Shown here: positions 16,998 to 27,162 of the stretch, in pieces | How the letters are laid out: every line of letters begins with the position of its first letter | Position numbering within the stretch: the stretch's first letter is position 1 | DNA from: Lachnospiraceae bacterium | GTDB lineage: Bacteria; Bacillota; Clostridia; Lachnospirales; Lachnospiraceae | Assembly (NCBI GenBank): GCA_024687205.1 | Contig: JAILES010000041.1 | Span: 1 to 64,000 of the forward strand | Length of the DNA stretch: 64,000 nt | Reading direction: 5' to 3' | Translations under genes and position numbers: made by a program | The notes under the pieces: generated by a model | Told to the model about the DNA's origin: nothing | Seen by the model: the letters and a program-made list of their open reading frames with translations, nothing else | Databases searched by the model: none

Positions 16998-17034
16998 GGG
17001 CAAGGGGAGGCGGCTTATGGACGTCCCCTTGTCC
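16998..17034 (+). repeat. Inverted repeat of the GGGGACGG...CCCC type
   Basis: GGGCAAGGGGA (16998-17008) pairs with TCCCCTTGTCC (17024-17034) over 11 positions with one G-T wobble and a 15-base loop. Its right arm supplies the -35 element of the promoter described for the next gene. It resembles the other GGGG/CCCC hairpins in this window. Confidence 0.6.
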
Positions 17035-17057
17035 TCATTCCTGCGGCGGTGTATAAT
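17029..17057 (+). promoter_or_regulatory. Promoter placing the start site at the ATG of the next gene
   Basis: TTGTCC (17029-17034), a 17-base spacer and TATAAT (17052-17057) lie with the last base of the -10 box seven bases before ATG 17065. The expected transcription start is the ATG itself, so a leaderless mRNA is likely. Confidence 0.6.
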
Positions 17058-17064
17058 GAACGAC

Positions 17065-17793
17065 ATGAGATCCGTATATGACAAGAGGGAAAACCGTATA
17101 TTCAAAACCGGCGGTATTGTGTTTACGCTGGTCTTTGTTATTGCGTTCCTGGTCGTTCTTTCAAGTGACAAGGCAGGGGATGTGGGAACTCTCGGCATTA
17201 TCTGTTCCCTGCTGACCATCTTCTGCCCCATACCGGCTCTGGCCTGCTGGTACGGTTACTGGGACAGCAGCAGGTTTATCAAAAAGATGGAAGAGCACGG
17301 CGTGGAAGTCCCGGAGAATAAAAAGCTTCAGCCTTTCACCGGAGTGATAAGCGACAGTACAGAAGAGGACAGCAGAGAATCCGTGATCCTTGCTGCATGT
17401 GCCGGAGCAGTTACGATACTCCTGTTCATACTCAGCGTTATATATGTTTTTAAGTGGTATCCTCTCATAGGAAGTGAATGCGTGTTCATGCTTTTCTTCA
17501 GAGCCGTCCTTATAATCTTATGGTGTGTGGGGGCCGGAGTATACCTGAAACAGAGCTCCAAGGAGAAGTACAGGGATGCCGGCGTGGTCGATCCTGCAAG
17601 GAAAGAAAGGACAGGACTTCCGAAAGGAATACTGACCATTATAGTATGTCTGGTCATATCGCTTGCACTTATGCGTATGTCGGAAAGCATGACGGATTAT
17701 GTATATCGTTCGCGGCTGAAAGCCCGGTACGGAGAAAGCTACAGAGAACATATAGGAGAACCGGCTTTATATAACAGTCTGCCGGAAGAATAA
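17065..17793 (+). CDS. Integral membrane protein, unknown function
   Basis: A 242-residue protein with an N-terminal transmembrane pair (GGIVFTLVFVIAFLVVL and TLGIICSLLTIFCPIPALACWYGYW), a hydrophilic loop, two more segments (SVILAACAGAVTILLFILSVIYVF and FMLFFRAVLIILWCVGAGVYL), and a fifth near residue 200 (ILTIIVCLVISLALM). No family is recognised. ATG 17065 is preferred because a promoter ends seven bases before it; alternatives are ATG 17056, or ATG 17017, which has a strong AGGGGAGG in front but lies within an inverted repeat. A lipoprotein gene follows 10 bases later, so the two probably form an envelope-protein unit. Confidence 0.65.
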   Translation: MRSVYDKRENRIFKTGGIVFTLVFVIAFLVVLSSDKAGDVGTLGIICSLLTIFCPIPALACWYGYWDSSRFIKKMEEHGVEVPENKKLQPFTGVISDSTEEDSRESVILAACAGAVTILLFILSVIYVFKWYPLIGSECVFMLFFRAVLIILWCVGAGVYLKQSSKEKYRDAGVVDPARKERTGLPKGILTIIVCLVISLALMRMSESMTDYVYRSRLKARYGESYREHIGEPALYNSLPEE

Positions 17794-17803
17794 GGGGAAG
17801 ATC

Positions 17804-18853
17804 ATGAAAAGAATCAAAGTATCCAAGTTATGCGGAGTCCTTCTGGGAGTGCTTTTATTATGCGCCTGCGGCGGTGAAGAAGAGGAAGAGACCACCGCAA
17901 GAGAGCATGTACGCGAAGAACGTACGCTTGAAAAAGAAGAGAACGTAAAAGAAGAGAAGGAAGAGGCAGAGCCGGAAGAACCCGAAGAAGTCGAAAAAGC
18001 TGAAGACGGAAGGGATGAACTGCTGGAGAAAGTACTAAAGAAAAGCGGAGCAGCTGAAGATCAGCTGCAGTGCTTTGAGTATGATGATTTTGATAATGAC
18101 GGCACTTATGAGGCCTTCGCTCTTATAGGAGAGAAGATGGATGACTACGGCGACGGACCCGTAGTGGAAGGTGCTTTATGGTTTGTTACGGCCGATAAAT
18201 GCGAACAGCTCGCGGAAACAGGCGGTATGGGCTACAGGGATACGGCACGCACCATGGAGATCGGCGGCACAAATTACGTGATGTTTGATGAGATATATGT
18301 GACTGAAGCGGTAACAAGGGTCTGGTATGTATCGGGCGGAGCAAAGGAAGCTGTTTTCTCGGGCTGCGGCAATGTGGCTGAACCGACGGAAAAGGACCGT
18401 TTCTGCATTATGAACAGCAGTTATGATGCCTTCCTTGATCCGGATATGGGAATGCCCAGCGGACACACCTGGAAATACTACTATTTCTTCTATAACAGCG
18501 AAGAGGGCGAAGTGAACGAGTATGCGGGTACGACTATAGATGCAGCTACCGTGGAATACCTCTGCGGCAGAGACCTGCTTGCCGAGATAATGTCCGACAG
18601 TGATACGATCGACGGCATTTTCTGCAGGGGCAACGGACACATCGTTATCAACTATGAGTATAATGAGGGCGGAACAGTCAATTTCGAGCATTATATCTAT
18701 GATTTTACGGAAGGACATTATGTGGACGATTACGGTCAGGAACTGTCTGAAGCAGAGGCCCAGCTCGGTACCTGTGCATCAAGCATCTGTCCCTTTATAG
18801 CCAGCTATCCCGAGGTGCCCGGCCCGGGAGATATGGTCTGGTACGGAGAATGA
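17804..18853 (+). CDS. Putative lipoprotein with acidic linker
   Basis: A 349-residue protein with signal and lipobox (LLGVLLLCAC, Cys near residue 22), then about 50 residues that are nearly all Glu, Lys, Arg and Pro (a charged spacer that would hold the domain away from the membrane). The globular part starts near residue 70 and has FEYDDFDNDGTYEAFALIG, a calcium-loop-like DxDNDGxxEAF motif seen in FG-GAP and related secreted proteins. Cys residues are frequent, including TCASSICPF near the end. GGGGAAG precedes the ATG. It is probably co-transcribed with the upstream membrane protein. Function unknown. Confidence 0.72.
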   Translation: MKRIKVSKLCGVLLGVLLLCACGGEEEEETTAREHVREERTLEKEENVKEEKEEAEPEEPEEVEKAEDGRDELLEKVLKKSGAAEDQLQCFEYDDFDNDGTYEAFALIGEKMDDYGDGPVVEGALWFVTADKCEQLAETGGMGYRDTARTMEIGGTNYVMFDEIYVTEAVTRVWYVSGGAKEAVFSGCGNVAEPTEKDRFCIMNSSYDAFLDPDMGMPSGHTWKYYYFFYNSEEGEVNEYAGTTIDAATVEYLCGRDLLAEIMSDSDTIDGIFCRGNGHIVINYEYNEGGTVNFEHYIYDFTEGHYVDDYGQELSEAEAQLGTCASSICPFIASYPEVPGPGDMVWYGE

Positions 18854-18872
18854 GGGCTAAAACAAAAAAGAT

Positions 18873-18901
18873 TTCACAAAATACGGCATTTCTGATATAA
18901 T
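18873..18901 (+). promoter_or_regulatory. Promoter of the GGDEF signalling gene
   Basis: TTCACA (18873-18878), a 17-base spacer and TATAAT (18896-18901), with TG one base ahead of the -10 box (extended -10). The start site would fall near 18908, leaving a 39-base leader to ATG 18947. Confidence 0.65.
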
Positions 18902-18946
18902 AAAAAAGGTTTTTTTGGGATATTACGGAATATAACGGAGAGGCGT

Positions 18947-20866
18947 ATGAAGAAAAGGATAGCTGTCTGTGCAAACGGCTGGAGTATAGATGCCCTTATG
19001 GAATCCATAAGGGGTATAAAAAGGTACGCCGCTAAGGCAGATTCCGATATATTCGTTTATCTGAGTTTTGCTGCTTATTCGGAGCACATCAATATCACCA
19101 GAGGAGAACTGAATATCTTTGAACTCGGCAATATGGAGGACTATGACGGTATCATAGTCTTTTCCAACATGCTCAATTCAAACGAGACCGCTGTCGAACT
19201 TTGTAAAAAAGCAAAAGCAAAGAAAGTTCCCGTGGTGAGCATCGGTATGGAGATCGAGGACATACCCTCGGTATGCGTTGCCAATGAAGTGGGGATGAGG
19301 GATCTGGTCACTCATCTTGTGGAAGAGCACGGGGTTAAAAACCTGATGTTCATCGGCGGTACCCCGGATCATGTAGACAGCATAGCAAGACTGCGTGTTA
19401 CCGAGGAGGTACTTAAGGAACACGGTCTGGAACTGAAAAGTGAAAATGTAAAGTACGGCCAGTGGGCCAATGACATACCCCAGAGGATCATTGAGAATAT
19501 CCATAACAGCGGGGAGAAGATGCCGGATGCTATCGTTGCGGCCAATGACGTAATGGCCCTGGCGTCTCTTGCCAAGCTGATAGAGCTCGGTTACAGGATC
19601 CCCGAGGATGTGATAGTGACGGGCTTTGACAATGCCAGGTTCGGTAAGTACTCCTATCCCGCGCTGTCAACCGTAAAGCAGAATTATGAACTGGTAGGTG
19701 AAAAAGCCTGCGAGATCATAGGCAGGATCCTGGACGGCGAGGAAGTAAACGGCAAAGAGATGGTGCCTTCGGGCTTTGTATGCGCGGAAAGCTGCGGCTG
19801 CAAGGGTTCGCTTGATTATCACAAGATCAGGAACGATTACTGCAGGGATTCCTATAAGAGACATGTGGATGATTCACTGCTTGAGCAGACCGAGAGAGTG
19901 CTTCGCCAGCATATTTCCATGGTGTCGGATTACGAGTCACTTAAGGAAGTGATGAGGGAACACTATCTGAGCAATCACCGTTTTGAGGGAAGCCAGTTCC
20001 ATCTGGTACTGAACTCCGATTATTTCGGCCAGATAATGAGCGAGGAATCGGAACTGTATTCCGATGGCATGCACGGAGATCTGGATGCCTTTGTAAGCAT
20101 AAGAAATGACGATCTTCTGCCCGAAGTGATACTTAAAGAGGGCGAAGGACTGATACCTCATTATAAAAAGAAAAAAGGCGAGCAGCATGTATTCTTCCTG
20201 ATGACGCTGCATTATTTCCAGTATAACTTCGGCTATACGGTGATGGCGGACGATTCGTTCGTGATCATTGAAGACATGCTCTATCCCTACATGGAAAAAC
20301 TTATGCAGTCGCTGAAGCTGCTGCGCATCAACTTAAGACTGGATACACTGAACCGCGATCTTACCCGCATATATGATAAGGATCCGATGACGGGCCTGTT
20401 CAATCGTTTCGCGTACGAGGATAAGGCCATACCTCTGTTTGAAGACAGCCTGATCAAGAAGAGTCCGATGACGGTAATGTTCGTGGATATCAATTATATG
20501 AAGCGCATTAACGACCAGTACGGACATCTGCACGGAGACAATGCGATAAAGGCGGTATCAGATTCCATCATGCTCAATATGAAGGAAGGCTGGATCCCGG
20601 TAAGGTTCGGCGGTGACGAATTCCTGGTGATAGCTCCGGACTGCGGAGAGAAGGAAGCCGGGAAGCTTCAGAGAGAGATACTCGATGCACTGGAAAAGAA
20701 AAACAACGACGGAACAAGACCTTACAGGATATCGGTAAGCTGTGCCCACGTGGTCACTAATCCTTTCGGCAGGGACAGTCTCCAGGATTACGTTAAAGAA
20801 GCGGACGGCCTGATGTACGAGATAAAGCAGCAGGTACATGCGAGGGACGGTATGCCGAACAGATAG
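18947..20866 (+). CDS. Diguanylate cyclase with periplasmic-binding-protein-like sensor (LacI ligand-binding fold)
   Basis: A 639-residue protein. Residues 1-285 match the ligand-binding domain of LacI/GalR regulators (RIAVCANGWSIDALMES, NLMFIGGTPDHVDSIARL, DAIVAANDVMALASLAKL, VIVTGFDNARFGKYSYPALSTV) but with no DNA-binding helix-turn-helix and no signal peptide. A middle region (300-465) links it to a GGDEF domain: DPMTGLFNRFAYE, FVDINYMKRINDQYGH, and GGDEF at 555-559. It should make c-di-GMP in response to a cytoplasmic sugar-like ligand. No I-site RxxD is obvious just before GGDEF. It has its own promoter at 18873-18901. Confidence 0.9.
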   Translation: MKKRIAVCANGWSIDALMESIRGIKRYAAKADSDIFVYLSFAAYSEHINITRGELNIFELGNMEDYDGIIVFSNMLNSNETAVELCKKAKAKKVPVVSIGMEIEDIPSVCVANEVGMRDLVTHLVEEHGVKNLMFIGGTPDHVDSIARLRVTEEVLKEHGLELKSENVKYGQWANDIPQRIIENIHNSGEKMPDAIVAANDVMALASLAKLIELGYRIPEDVIVTGFDNARFGKYSYPALSTVKQNYELVGEKACEIIGRILDGEEVNGKEMVPSGFVCAESCGCKGSLDYHKIRNDYCRDSYKRHVDDSLLEQTERVLRQHISMVSDYESLKEVMREHYLSNHRFEGSQFHLVLNSDYFGQIMSEESELYSDGMHGDLDAFVSIRNDDLLPEVILKEGEGLIPHYKKKKGEQHVFFLMTLHYFQYNFGYTVMADDSFVIIEDMLYPYMEKLMQSLKLLRINLRLDTLNRDLTRIYDKDPMTGLFNRFAYEDKAIPLFEDSLIKKSPMTVMFVDINYMKRINDQYGHLHGDNAIKAVSDSIMLNMKEGWIPVRFGGDEFLVIAPDCGEKEAGKLQREILDALEKKNNDGTRPYRISVSCAHVVTNPFGRDSLQDYVKEADGLMYEIKQQVHARDGMPNR

Positions 20867-20875
20867 ACCGATAAG

Positions 20876-20899
20876 AAGGGACGGGGAGCCGTTCCTTTT
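20876..20899 (+). terminator. Terminator-like hairpin between the GGDEF and HD-GYP genes
   Basis: AAGGGACGG-GGAG-CCGTTCCTT (nine base pairs with one G-T) ends in a short T run. It starts 10 bases after the stop codon. Its GGGACGGGG core also resembles the dispersed GGGG/CCCC repeats of this window. Confidence 0.6.
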
Positions 20900-20929
20900 A
20901 ACACTGAATATAAAGAGAAGGAGAGAGTT

Positions 20930-23062
20930 TTGGGATCCGCAAAGACAGCTAAAAGATCACATATCAGTGTAATCGTCATAACAATAGTCCTCTGTGTGCT
21001 CCTGAATGTCCTGCCGGCATTTCTTGCCTGGTTTTTTGATCTGCCCTTATATCTTGATACGGCCGGTACCATAGTCTGTGCCGGCATTGCAGGTGTACTG
21101 CCCGGTATAACCGTAGCGGTGGCGACAAATGTTCTCTGCGGTTTTTTCAACGGCAGTTCCATGTATTATGTTTTCATAAACGTGATGATCGCAATGTGTG
21201 CGGCCTGGATAGGCAAGTACGGCAAAAAGAAGAGGAAGGCGGCTTTGGCTTTCATGCTGGTCCTTCCTGTTTTATTCGGAGGCATAGTAGGTACGCTGTT
21301 CCAGTGGGCGCTTCTGGGCAGGCTGCAGTTTGCGGATGCCGCACAGATGTCCTCATATCTCACCGAGGCTGCAGGTATGGGAAAGATCAGCGCGGCCATG
21401 ATAGTGAATCTCGGCATCAATCTGCTTGATAAGGGACTTACGGTGCTGGCAGCCATCTTCATCATAAGGCTTATTCCCGCTGCAAAAAAAGAACTGCTCT
21501 CGGTATACGGCTGGAAGCAGAAACCCCTGTCGGATGAAGAACTGAAGCTGCTTACAAAAAAGAGTGATGACGGAAGCTATTCCTTAAAGAAAAGGATGAG
21601 CATCATGCTGGTGACCGCTGTGGTGTCACTGACACTGGTCATGGGCTGGATAAGCATCACCCTTTATCTGGAAAACGTGAGAAGGGATTATGCGGCAAGT
21701 GCACAGGGAGCAGCAGACTTTGCGGCCGAGATGGTGGATGCTTCAAGGATAGACGAGTACCTGCGTCTCGGTAAAGGAGTGCCGGGATACCTGAAAACAG
21801 AAGAGGTATTAAGGGGCATACGGAAAAATTCCCAGGGCGTTAAGTATCTCTATGTCATCAAACTTAAAGAGGACGGCTGTTATTACGTATTCGATCTGGA
21901 AGCCGATGACACAACGGCATATCAGCCCGGTGACAGGGCCGATTTTGAAAAAGCTTTCGAGCCTTATCTTCCCAAGCTTTTCGCAGGAGAAGAGATAGAG
22001 CCCATAGAATCCGACGACATATCCGGCTGGGTACTTACGGCTTATTCACCGATAAAGGATGCCAACGGAGTAACCGTAGCTTATGCGGGAGCCGATGTTT
22101 CAATGCAGTATCTTACGGGCTATGTGCGTGATTTCCTTCTGAGAGTGCTGTTCATCTTCTCGGGCTTCTTCGTGCTGATCCTCGGTTACGGTCTGTGGGT
22201 CTCCGGTTACTACCTGATATATCCCATCAACAGCATGGTGGCCCTGACCAACAGCTTCATGCAGGGCGGCGATGACCAGGAAGTGCTGGAAGAGAACGTC
22301 AAGAAAATGAATGCACTGGAGATACGTACCAATGATGAGGTGGAGAAACTTTACCACGCCATATGTACGATGGCCGGTGATACCGCAGAGAAGATGAAGG
22401 AGATAAGGCATTATGCGGAGGCGACATCCCAGATGCAGAACGGCCTGATCATAACCATGGCGGACATGGTGGAAAACCGTGATTCGGATACCGGAGCCCA
22501 TGTACAGAAGACTTCGGCTTATGTCAGGATAATACTCGAAGGTTTAAGGGATCACGGATACTATACCGAAAAACTGACGGACAAATATATCTCGGACGTG
22601 GAAATGTCTGCGCCACTTCATGATGTTGGAAAGATAAACATACCCGATGCGGTGCTCAATAAACCAGGAAAGCTCACGGATGAAGAGTATGCGATAATGA
22701 AGACCCATACGACTGCGGGCAAGAAGATAATCGAAAGAGCGATAAATACCATCAACGGCGAGAACTATCTGAAGGAAGCCAGGAACATGGCGGCTTATCA
22801 TCATGAACGCTGGGACGGCAAGGGTTATCCCGAAGGGCTCAAGGGAGAGGTGATACCTCTTTCGGCAAGGGTGATGGCGGTGGCCGATGTCTTTGATGCA
22901 CTGGCTTCTCCGAGAGTATATAAGCCGGCCTTCTCACTGGAGAAATCCCTGGAGATAATCACCGAAGGGGCAGGAGGCCAGTTCGATCCGAGGTGTGTCG
23001 AAGTATTTCTCGATTCCCTTGATGAAGTAAAGAAGATACTCAGAAAGTTCCACGGGGCTTAA
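20930..23062 (+). CDS. HD-GYP phosphodiesterase with ECF-S-like membrane sensor and extracytoplasmic domain
   Basis: A 710-residue protein. Residues 10-190 hold about five transmembrane helices in a layout ([34 protein letters not shown]) like the substrate-binding S components of ECF vitamin transporters. A further helix (225-247) leads to an extracytoplasmic Cache-like domain (250-395), a helix (400-430) and HAMP-like linker. The C terminus is an HD-GYP domain: HD at 564-565 ([12 protein letters not shown]), His pair near 624 and GYP at 632-634 ([11 protein letters not shown]). It should degrade c-di-GMP. The start is TTG 20930 after AAGGAG, unusual but the only one that fits the site and the N-terminal helix. 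A histidine kinase gene follows 23 bases later. Confidence 0.88.
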   Translation: MGSAKTAKRSHISVIVITIVLCVLLNVLPAFLAWFFDLPLYLDTAGTIVCAGIAGVLPGITVAVATNVLCGFFNGSSMYYVFINVMIAMCAAWIGKYGKKKRKAALAFMLVLPVLFGGIVGTLFQWALLGRLQFADAAQMSSYLTEAAGMGKISAAMIVNLGINLLDKGLTVLAAIFIIRLIPAAKKELLSVYGWKQKPLSDEELKLLTKKSDDGSYSLKKRMSIMLVTAVVSLTLVMGWISITLYLENVRRDYAASAQGAADFAAEMVDASRIDEYLRLGKGVPGYLKTEEVLRGIRKNSQGVKYLYVIKLKEDGCYYVFDLEADDTTAYQPGDRADFEKAFEPYLPKLFAGEEIEPIESDDISGWVLTAYSPIKDANGVTVAYAGADVSMQYLTGYVRDFLLRVLFIFSGFFVLILGYGLWVSGYYLIYPINSMVALTNSFMQGGDDQEVLEENVKKMNALEIRTNDEVEKLYHAICTMAGDTAEKMKEIRHYAEATSQMQNGLIITMADMVENRDSDTGAHVQKTSAYVRIILEGLRDHGYYTEKLTDKYISDVEMSAPLHDVGKINIPDAVLNKPGKLTDEEYAIMKTHTTAGKKIIERAINTINGENYLKEARNMAAYHHERWDGKGYPEGLKGEVIPLSARVMAVADVFDALASPRVYKPAFSLEKSLEIITEGAGGQFDPRCVEVFLDSLDEVKKILRKFHGA

Positions 23063-23085
23063 GAGCCTTTCCACGGAGGAGAGAG

Positions 23086-26000
23086 ATGATATCCGGTAAA
23101 AACATTATAAAAACCCTGACGGCAATGCTTATGGCCGTGATCATCATTATCTGTATGCTACCGCTTAATGTGTCTGCAGGTGAGGAAAACAGCGGAGAAA
23201 ATGACATTGATCCGGGACACGGTGGCGGAGGCTATGCCGTAAGCGGACAGCTGGAAGGCTACGGTTATACTTCGGAACTCTATGATGCGGGTAACGGTCT
23301 GCCTACTTCGGATGCCAATTATATACTCAGTGCTTCCGACGGATATATCTGGGTAGGCGGCTACAGCGGCGTGTTCAAATATGACGGCAGGACTTTTGAA
23401 AGACAGGACGCTACCAAAGGTCTTACCAACGGAAGGGTTTTCTTCGAGGACAGTAAGAAACGCATCTGGGTCGGTACCAATGACAACGGCATAGTTGTGA
23501 TAGACGGGGCTTCATATAGTCACATCACCTATAAGGAAGGCCTTCCTTCTTCTTCCATCAGGGGCTTTGGCGAATCCGGAGGAGGAAACATCTGGGCAGG
23601 AACTTCCAACGGAGTCGTATACCTTGATGATAATCTGAAGGTTCACAGCATTGAAGACGAGAGACTTGATAACCAGTACATCATCCATATGGTGTCCGCT
23701 GACGGACGTGTATACGGAAACACCAGAACCGGAGATGCTTTCTGCGCCCAGGGAAACAAAGTGAGTTCGGTCATCAGCTCCGAGTCCCTCGGTATAGGCG
23801 GGATAGAGACCATCTTTCCGGATCCTTCAGATCCGGGAAAGGTATATCTGGGTACCGGAAGCGGTCAGGTTTTTCACGGTTATTTCAGCAATAATATAAA
23901 AGACTACGAACGTATAGATGTATCACCTCTCGAAGGCGTGTACTGGATAAGCTATGCCTGCGGACGTATCTGGATCGCCTCGGGCAGCGCTGCCGGCTAT
24001 CTTGATGAAAACGGCAGAATCAGACTCATTACCAATATACCCATGAACAATTCCATAGAAATGATGACCGCGGATTACCAGGGCAATCTCTGGTTTGCGT
24101 CATCGCGTCAGGGTGTGATGAAGGTGGTGAGTACCAATTTTAAAGATCTGACTGAGACAGGCGGGATGGAAAACGAAGTGGTGAACGCTACCTGCTTAAG
24201 GGACGGCGATCTCTATATAGGAACCGACCAGGGACTGAAGATACTGGATGCTTCGGGAAAGAGTATTGACAATGAACTTATCGAATATATCGGAGACGCG
24301 CGTATACGCTGTATCTGCATGGATCAGAAGGGTGATATGTGGATCTGTACCTATAACAACTATCTGGGACTGGTATGTTACACGAAGGATAAGAGGATCT
24401 ATAACATCACCACCATCGAGGGACTGGCCAACGATGCCACGAGATGCGTGAGCGTGACAAAGGACGGAAAGCTGCTGGTGGGTACCAACGGCGGCTTAAG
24501 CATTCTCGAAAACGGAAAGGTGATAAAGAACATCAGCGAAAAAGACGGCCTTACCAATGAGGTGCTCCTAAGTGCTGACGAAGGTCCGGACGGAAAGATA
24601 TATATGGGAACCGACGGCGGCGGTATCTGTGTTTATGACGGAGACAAGACTGAGCATATAGGCAGGGATCAGGGGCTTACCAGTGATGTGGTACTGAGAG
24701 TCAAGCGTGATGATAACAGGAACCTTTTATGGATCATCACTTCCAATTCCATAGAGTATATGCAGAGCGGCGTCATAAAGAACGTTGACAGTTTCCCTTA
24801 TAACAACAATTTCGATATCTTCTGCGATCATTCCGACGGTCTGTGGATACTCTCGTCTTACGGTGTATACAGTGTTAAAGCCGCGGATATGCTGGATAAC
24901 AAGATAGTGGATTATAAGCTTTACAATACGGCCAACGGTCTTCCCGCGGTGCCTACCGCAAATGCTTTCAGTGCCCTTGATGAAAACGGCATGCTCTATA
25001 TAGCAGGACGCACCGGCGTGTGTTCGGTGAACATAGATCATTATTTTGAACGTGAATCGGAGATCATACTTGATATCAGGAGCATAAACTGCAGCACAGG
25101 TGAGATCGTGGCAGCAGCTGACGGCAGCTACACCATACCTGCTGATGCGGGACGTATAGTCATCACACCGGCAGTGCTGGATTTCACAATGTCAAATCCC
25201 ACGATACATATGTACCTGGAAGGTGCCGGGGACGAAGGTGTGACTGCGGCCCAGAACAGGCTGAGTTCGCTGGAATATACGGGACTCAAATACGGTGACT
25301 ACACGCTGCATGTGCAGGTGGTGGATCCGATACGCAACACGGTCTATCAGGACAGTGCGTTTAAGATCAGCAAGACGCCGCGCTTCTTTGAACTGACGAT
25401 AGTCAGGATATTCCTGCTGGTGCTGATAGCGCTGACGGCAGGTGTGCTGGTATGGAGGATCATGACGAACACGGTCATCCGCAGACAGTACGGGGAGATA
25501 AGAAAAGCAAAGGAAGAAGCGGAAAATGCAAATACCGCGAAGTCCCGTTTCCTTGCAAACATGTCCCATGAGATACGTACTCCCATCAATACCATCATGG
25601 GTGTGGATGAGCTGATGCTGAGGGAAGACGCAAGCGAGGTACCGAAGGAATATCACAAAGCCATTGCGGGTTATGCCTCGGATATAAAGAATGCATCCGA
25701 ATCCCTGCTTTCACTGATCAACGATCTTCTGGATATCTCAAGGATAGAATCGGGCAAGGTAAGTCTTACCGAGCAGGAATACGATCCCGGGGATGCACTG
25801 AGATCCATGATATCCATGGTAAGGGTAAGAGCGGAAGAAAAGGATCTGTCATTCACCGTGGAGGTGGATGAGAAGCTGCCTTCACGGCTTTACGGTGACG
25901 TGGGCAAGATAAAACAGATAGTGCTGAACCTGCTGACCAATGCGGTGAAGTATAGCGAAGTGGGAGGCTTCACGCTGAAGGTGGATTCGGAAAAAACAGC

Positions 26001-27099
26001 TGAAGATAAGTGCAGGCTGAAAATCTCGGTAAAGGACAGCGGCATAGGAATAAAGCCTGAAGATATGGAGAGGCTTTTCACCGCTTACGAGAGACTTGAT
26101 GAAGTTAAGAACATTGACGTACAGGGTACCGGTCTCGGACTGGATATATCCAGACGTTTTGCGGAGATGATGGGAGGTACCTTGAGCTGCGAGAGCGTAT
26201 ACGGCGAAGGTTCGGAATTTACCCTCGTACTGGAGCAGAAGGTGGCGGATGCAAGTCCTATGGGACGCTTTGTCGAGGTGGATACGGAAGCCCTGAAAGG
26301 ACCTTATGTTCCGCAGTTCATAGCTCCGGATGCGGAGCTGCTGATCATTGATGACAATCCCATGAACCTGAATGTGCTGAGAGGTCTGCTTAAGCCTACA
26401 AGGATGTTCATTACTACAGCAAGCAGCGGAGAAGAAGGACTGGAAAAAGTAAGATACGGCAACTACAACGTAGTGCTGCTGGATCATATGATGCCGGGTA
26501 TGGACGGCGTGGAGACCGTGGAGAGGATAAGGCAGTTTGCTCCCGACCTGCCGGTATATGCCCTTACGGCAAATACGGCTTCCGGCGGTGAGGAATTCTA
26601 CAAGTCCAAAGGCTTTACAGGATATATACCCAAACCCGTGGACGGAGTCACGCTGGAAAAACTGATAATGAGGCATCTTCCCGAGGATATAATGATGAAG
26701 CCTTCAAGGGAGGCAGAGAGCGGATCTTTCGAACTTCCCGAAGATATGAAATGGCTGGGTGAAGTGGAAGGCATCACGGTAATAGAAGGAATAAAGAATT
26801 CAAACGGTGTCTCCAGCTTTATCTCATCCGTAAGGCTCTTCTGCGATACTGCGGAGAAAAATGCGGAAGTGATAAAGGAAGCCTGTGAAAAAGGAGATAT
26901 GAGACAGTATTCGGGCAAGGTGCACGCCCTTAAGAGTTCAGCAACCATCATAGGTGCCACGAAACTTTCTGAGCTTGCCGGAAAGCTGGAGGCGGCTGCG
27001 AAGGAAGAGGATGGCGATACCGTTAAGAAGGATACGGGAAAGCTGCTTGAAGAATATGCCGCACTTAAGGATAAACTTGCGGCAATAAGGAAGAAATAG
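23086..27099 (+). CDS. Hybrid histidine kinase with beta-propeller sensor (propeller, Y_Y_Y, HisKA, ATPase, receiver, Hpt)
   Basis: A 1337-residue sensor. Signal peptide (1-31), then a two-component-regulator propeller (about 50-640) with repeated GLP..., IWVGT and LLVGTNGG units, a Y_Y_Y-like immunoglobulin domain (690-770), one transmembrane helix ([22 protein letters not shown], about 769-790), then HisKA with phospho-acceptor His828 (NMSHEIRTP), an HATPase domain ([35 protein letters not shown]), a receiver domain with Asp1133 ([13 protein letters not shown]) and an Hpt domain with His1280 ([13 protein letters not shown]). This is a complete phosphorelay in one chain; the final response regulator is not in the window. 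In gut Bacteroidetes such hybrids sense oligosaccharides. GGAGGAGAG precedes the ATG. Confidence 0.93.
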   Translation: MISGKNIIKTLTAMLMAVIIIICMLPLNVSAGEENSGENDIDPGHGGGGYAVSGQLEGYGYTSELYDAGNGLPTSDANYILSASDGYIWVGGYSGVFKYDGRTFERQDATKGLTNGRVFFEDSKKRIWVGTNDNGIVVIDGASYSHITYKEGLPSSSIRGFGESGGGNIWAGTSNGVVYLDDNLKVHSIEDERLDNQYIIHMVSADGRVYGNTRTGDAFCAQGNKVSSVISSESLGIGGIETIFPDPSDPGKVYLGTGSGQVFHGYFSNNIKDYERIDVSPLEGVYWISYACGRIWIASGSAAGYLDENGRIRLITNIPMNNSIEMMTADYQGNLWFASSRQGVMKVVSTNFKDLTETGGMENEVVNATCLRDGDLYIGTDQGLKILDASGKSIDNELIEYIGDARIRCICMDQKGDMWICTYNNYLGLVCYTKDKRIYNITTIEGLANDATRCVSVTKDGKLLVGTNGGLSILENGKVIKNISEKDGLTNEVLLSADEGPDGKIYMGTDGGGICVYDGDKTEHIGRDQGLTSDVVLRVKRDDNRNLLWIITSNSIEYMQSGVIKNVDSFPYNNNFDIFCDHSDGLWILSSYGVYSVKAADMLDNKIVDYKLYNTANGLPAVPTANAFSALDENGMLYIAGRTGVCSVNIDHYFERESEIILDIRSINCSTGEIVAAADGSYTIPADAGRIVITPAVLDFTMSNPTIHMYLEGAGDEGVTAAQNRLSSLEYTGLKYGDYTLHVQVVDPIRNTVYQDSAFKISKTPRFFELTIVRIFLLVLIALTAGVLVWRIMTNTVIRRQYGEIRKAKEEAENANTAKSRFLANMSHEIRTPINTIMGVDELMLREDASEVPKEYHKAIAGYASDIKNASESLLSLINDLLDISRIESGKVSLTEQEYDPGDALRSMISMVRVRAEEKDLSFTVEVDEKLPSRLYGDVGKIKQIVLNLLTNAVKYSEVGGFTLKVDSEKTAEDKCRLKISVKDSGIGIKPEDMERLFTAYERLDEVKNIDVQGTGLGLDISRRFAEMMGGTLSCESVYGEGSEFTLVLEQKVADASPMGRFVEVDTEALKGPYVPQFIAPDAELLIIDDNPMNLNVLRGLLKPTRMFITTASSGEEGLEKVRYGNYNVVLLDHMMPGMDGVETVERIRQFAPDLPVYALTANTASGGEEFYKSKGFTGYIPKPVDGVTLEKLIMRHLPEDIMMKPSREAESGSFELPEDMKWLGEVEGITVIEGIKNSNGVSSFISSVRLFCDTAEKNAEVIKEACEKGDMRQYSGKVHALKSSATIIGATKLSELAGKLEAAAKEEDGDTVKKDTGKLLEEYAALKDKLAAIRKK

Positions 27100-27105
27100 T
27101 ATAAT
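27077..27105 (+). promoter_or_regulatory. Promoter for the phosphoglucomutase gene, overlapping the end of the kinase gene
   Basis: TTGCGG (27077-27082), 17 bases, TATAAT (27100-27105). The start site would be near 27112, giving a leader of about 50 bases to ATG 27163. The -35 box lies in the last codons of the kinase gene. Confidence 0.6.
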
Positions 27106-27162
27106 ATCAGAGACTGCGGGTGTCATACCTGCTTACAAAAACAAGGAAGGAAGGCAAAGAGT

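Noticed and set aside
17017..17064. ATG 17017 as start of the membrane protein
   Set aside because: It has a strong AGGGGAGG in front but lies between the arms of an inverted repeat and upstream of a promoter whose start site would be at 17064-17065; kept only as an alternative.
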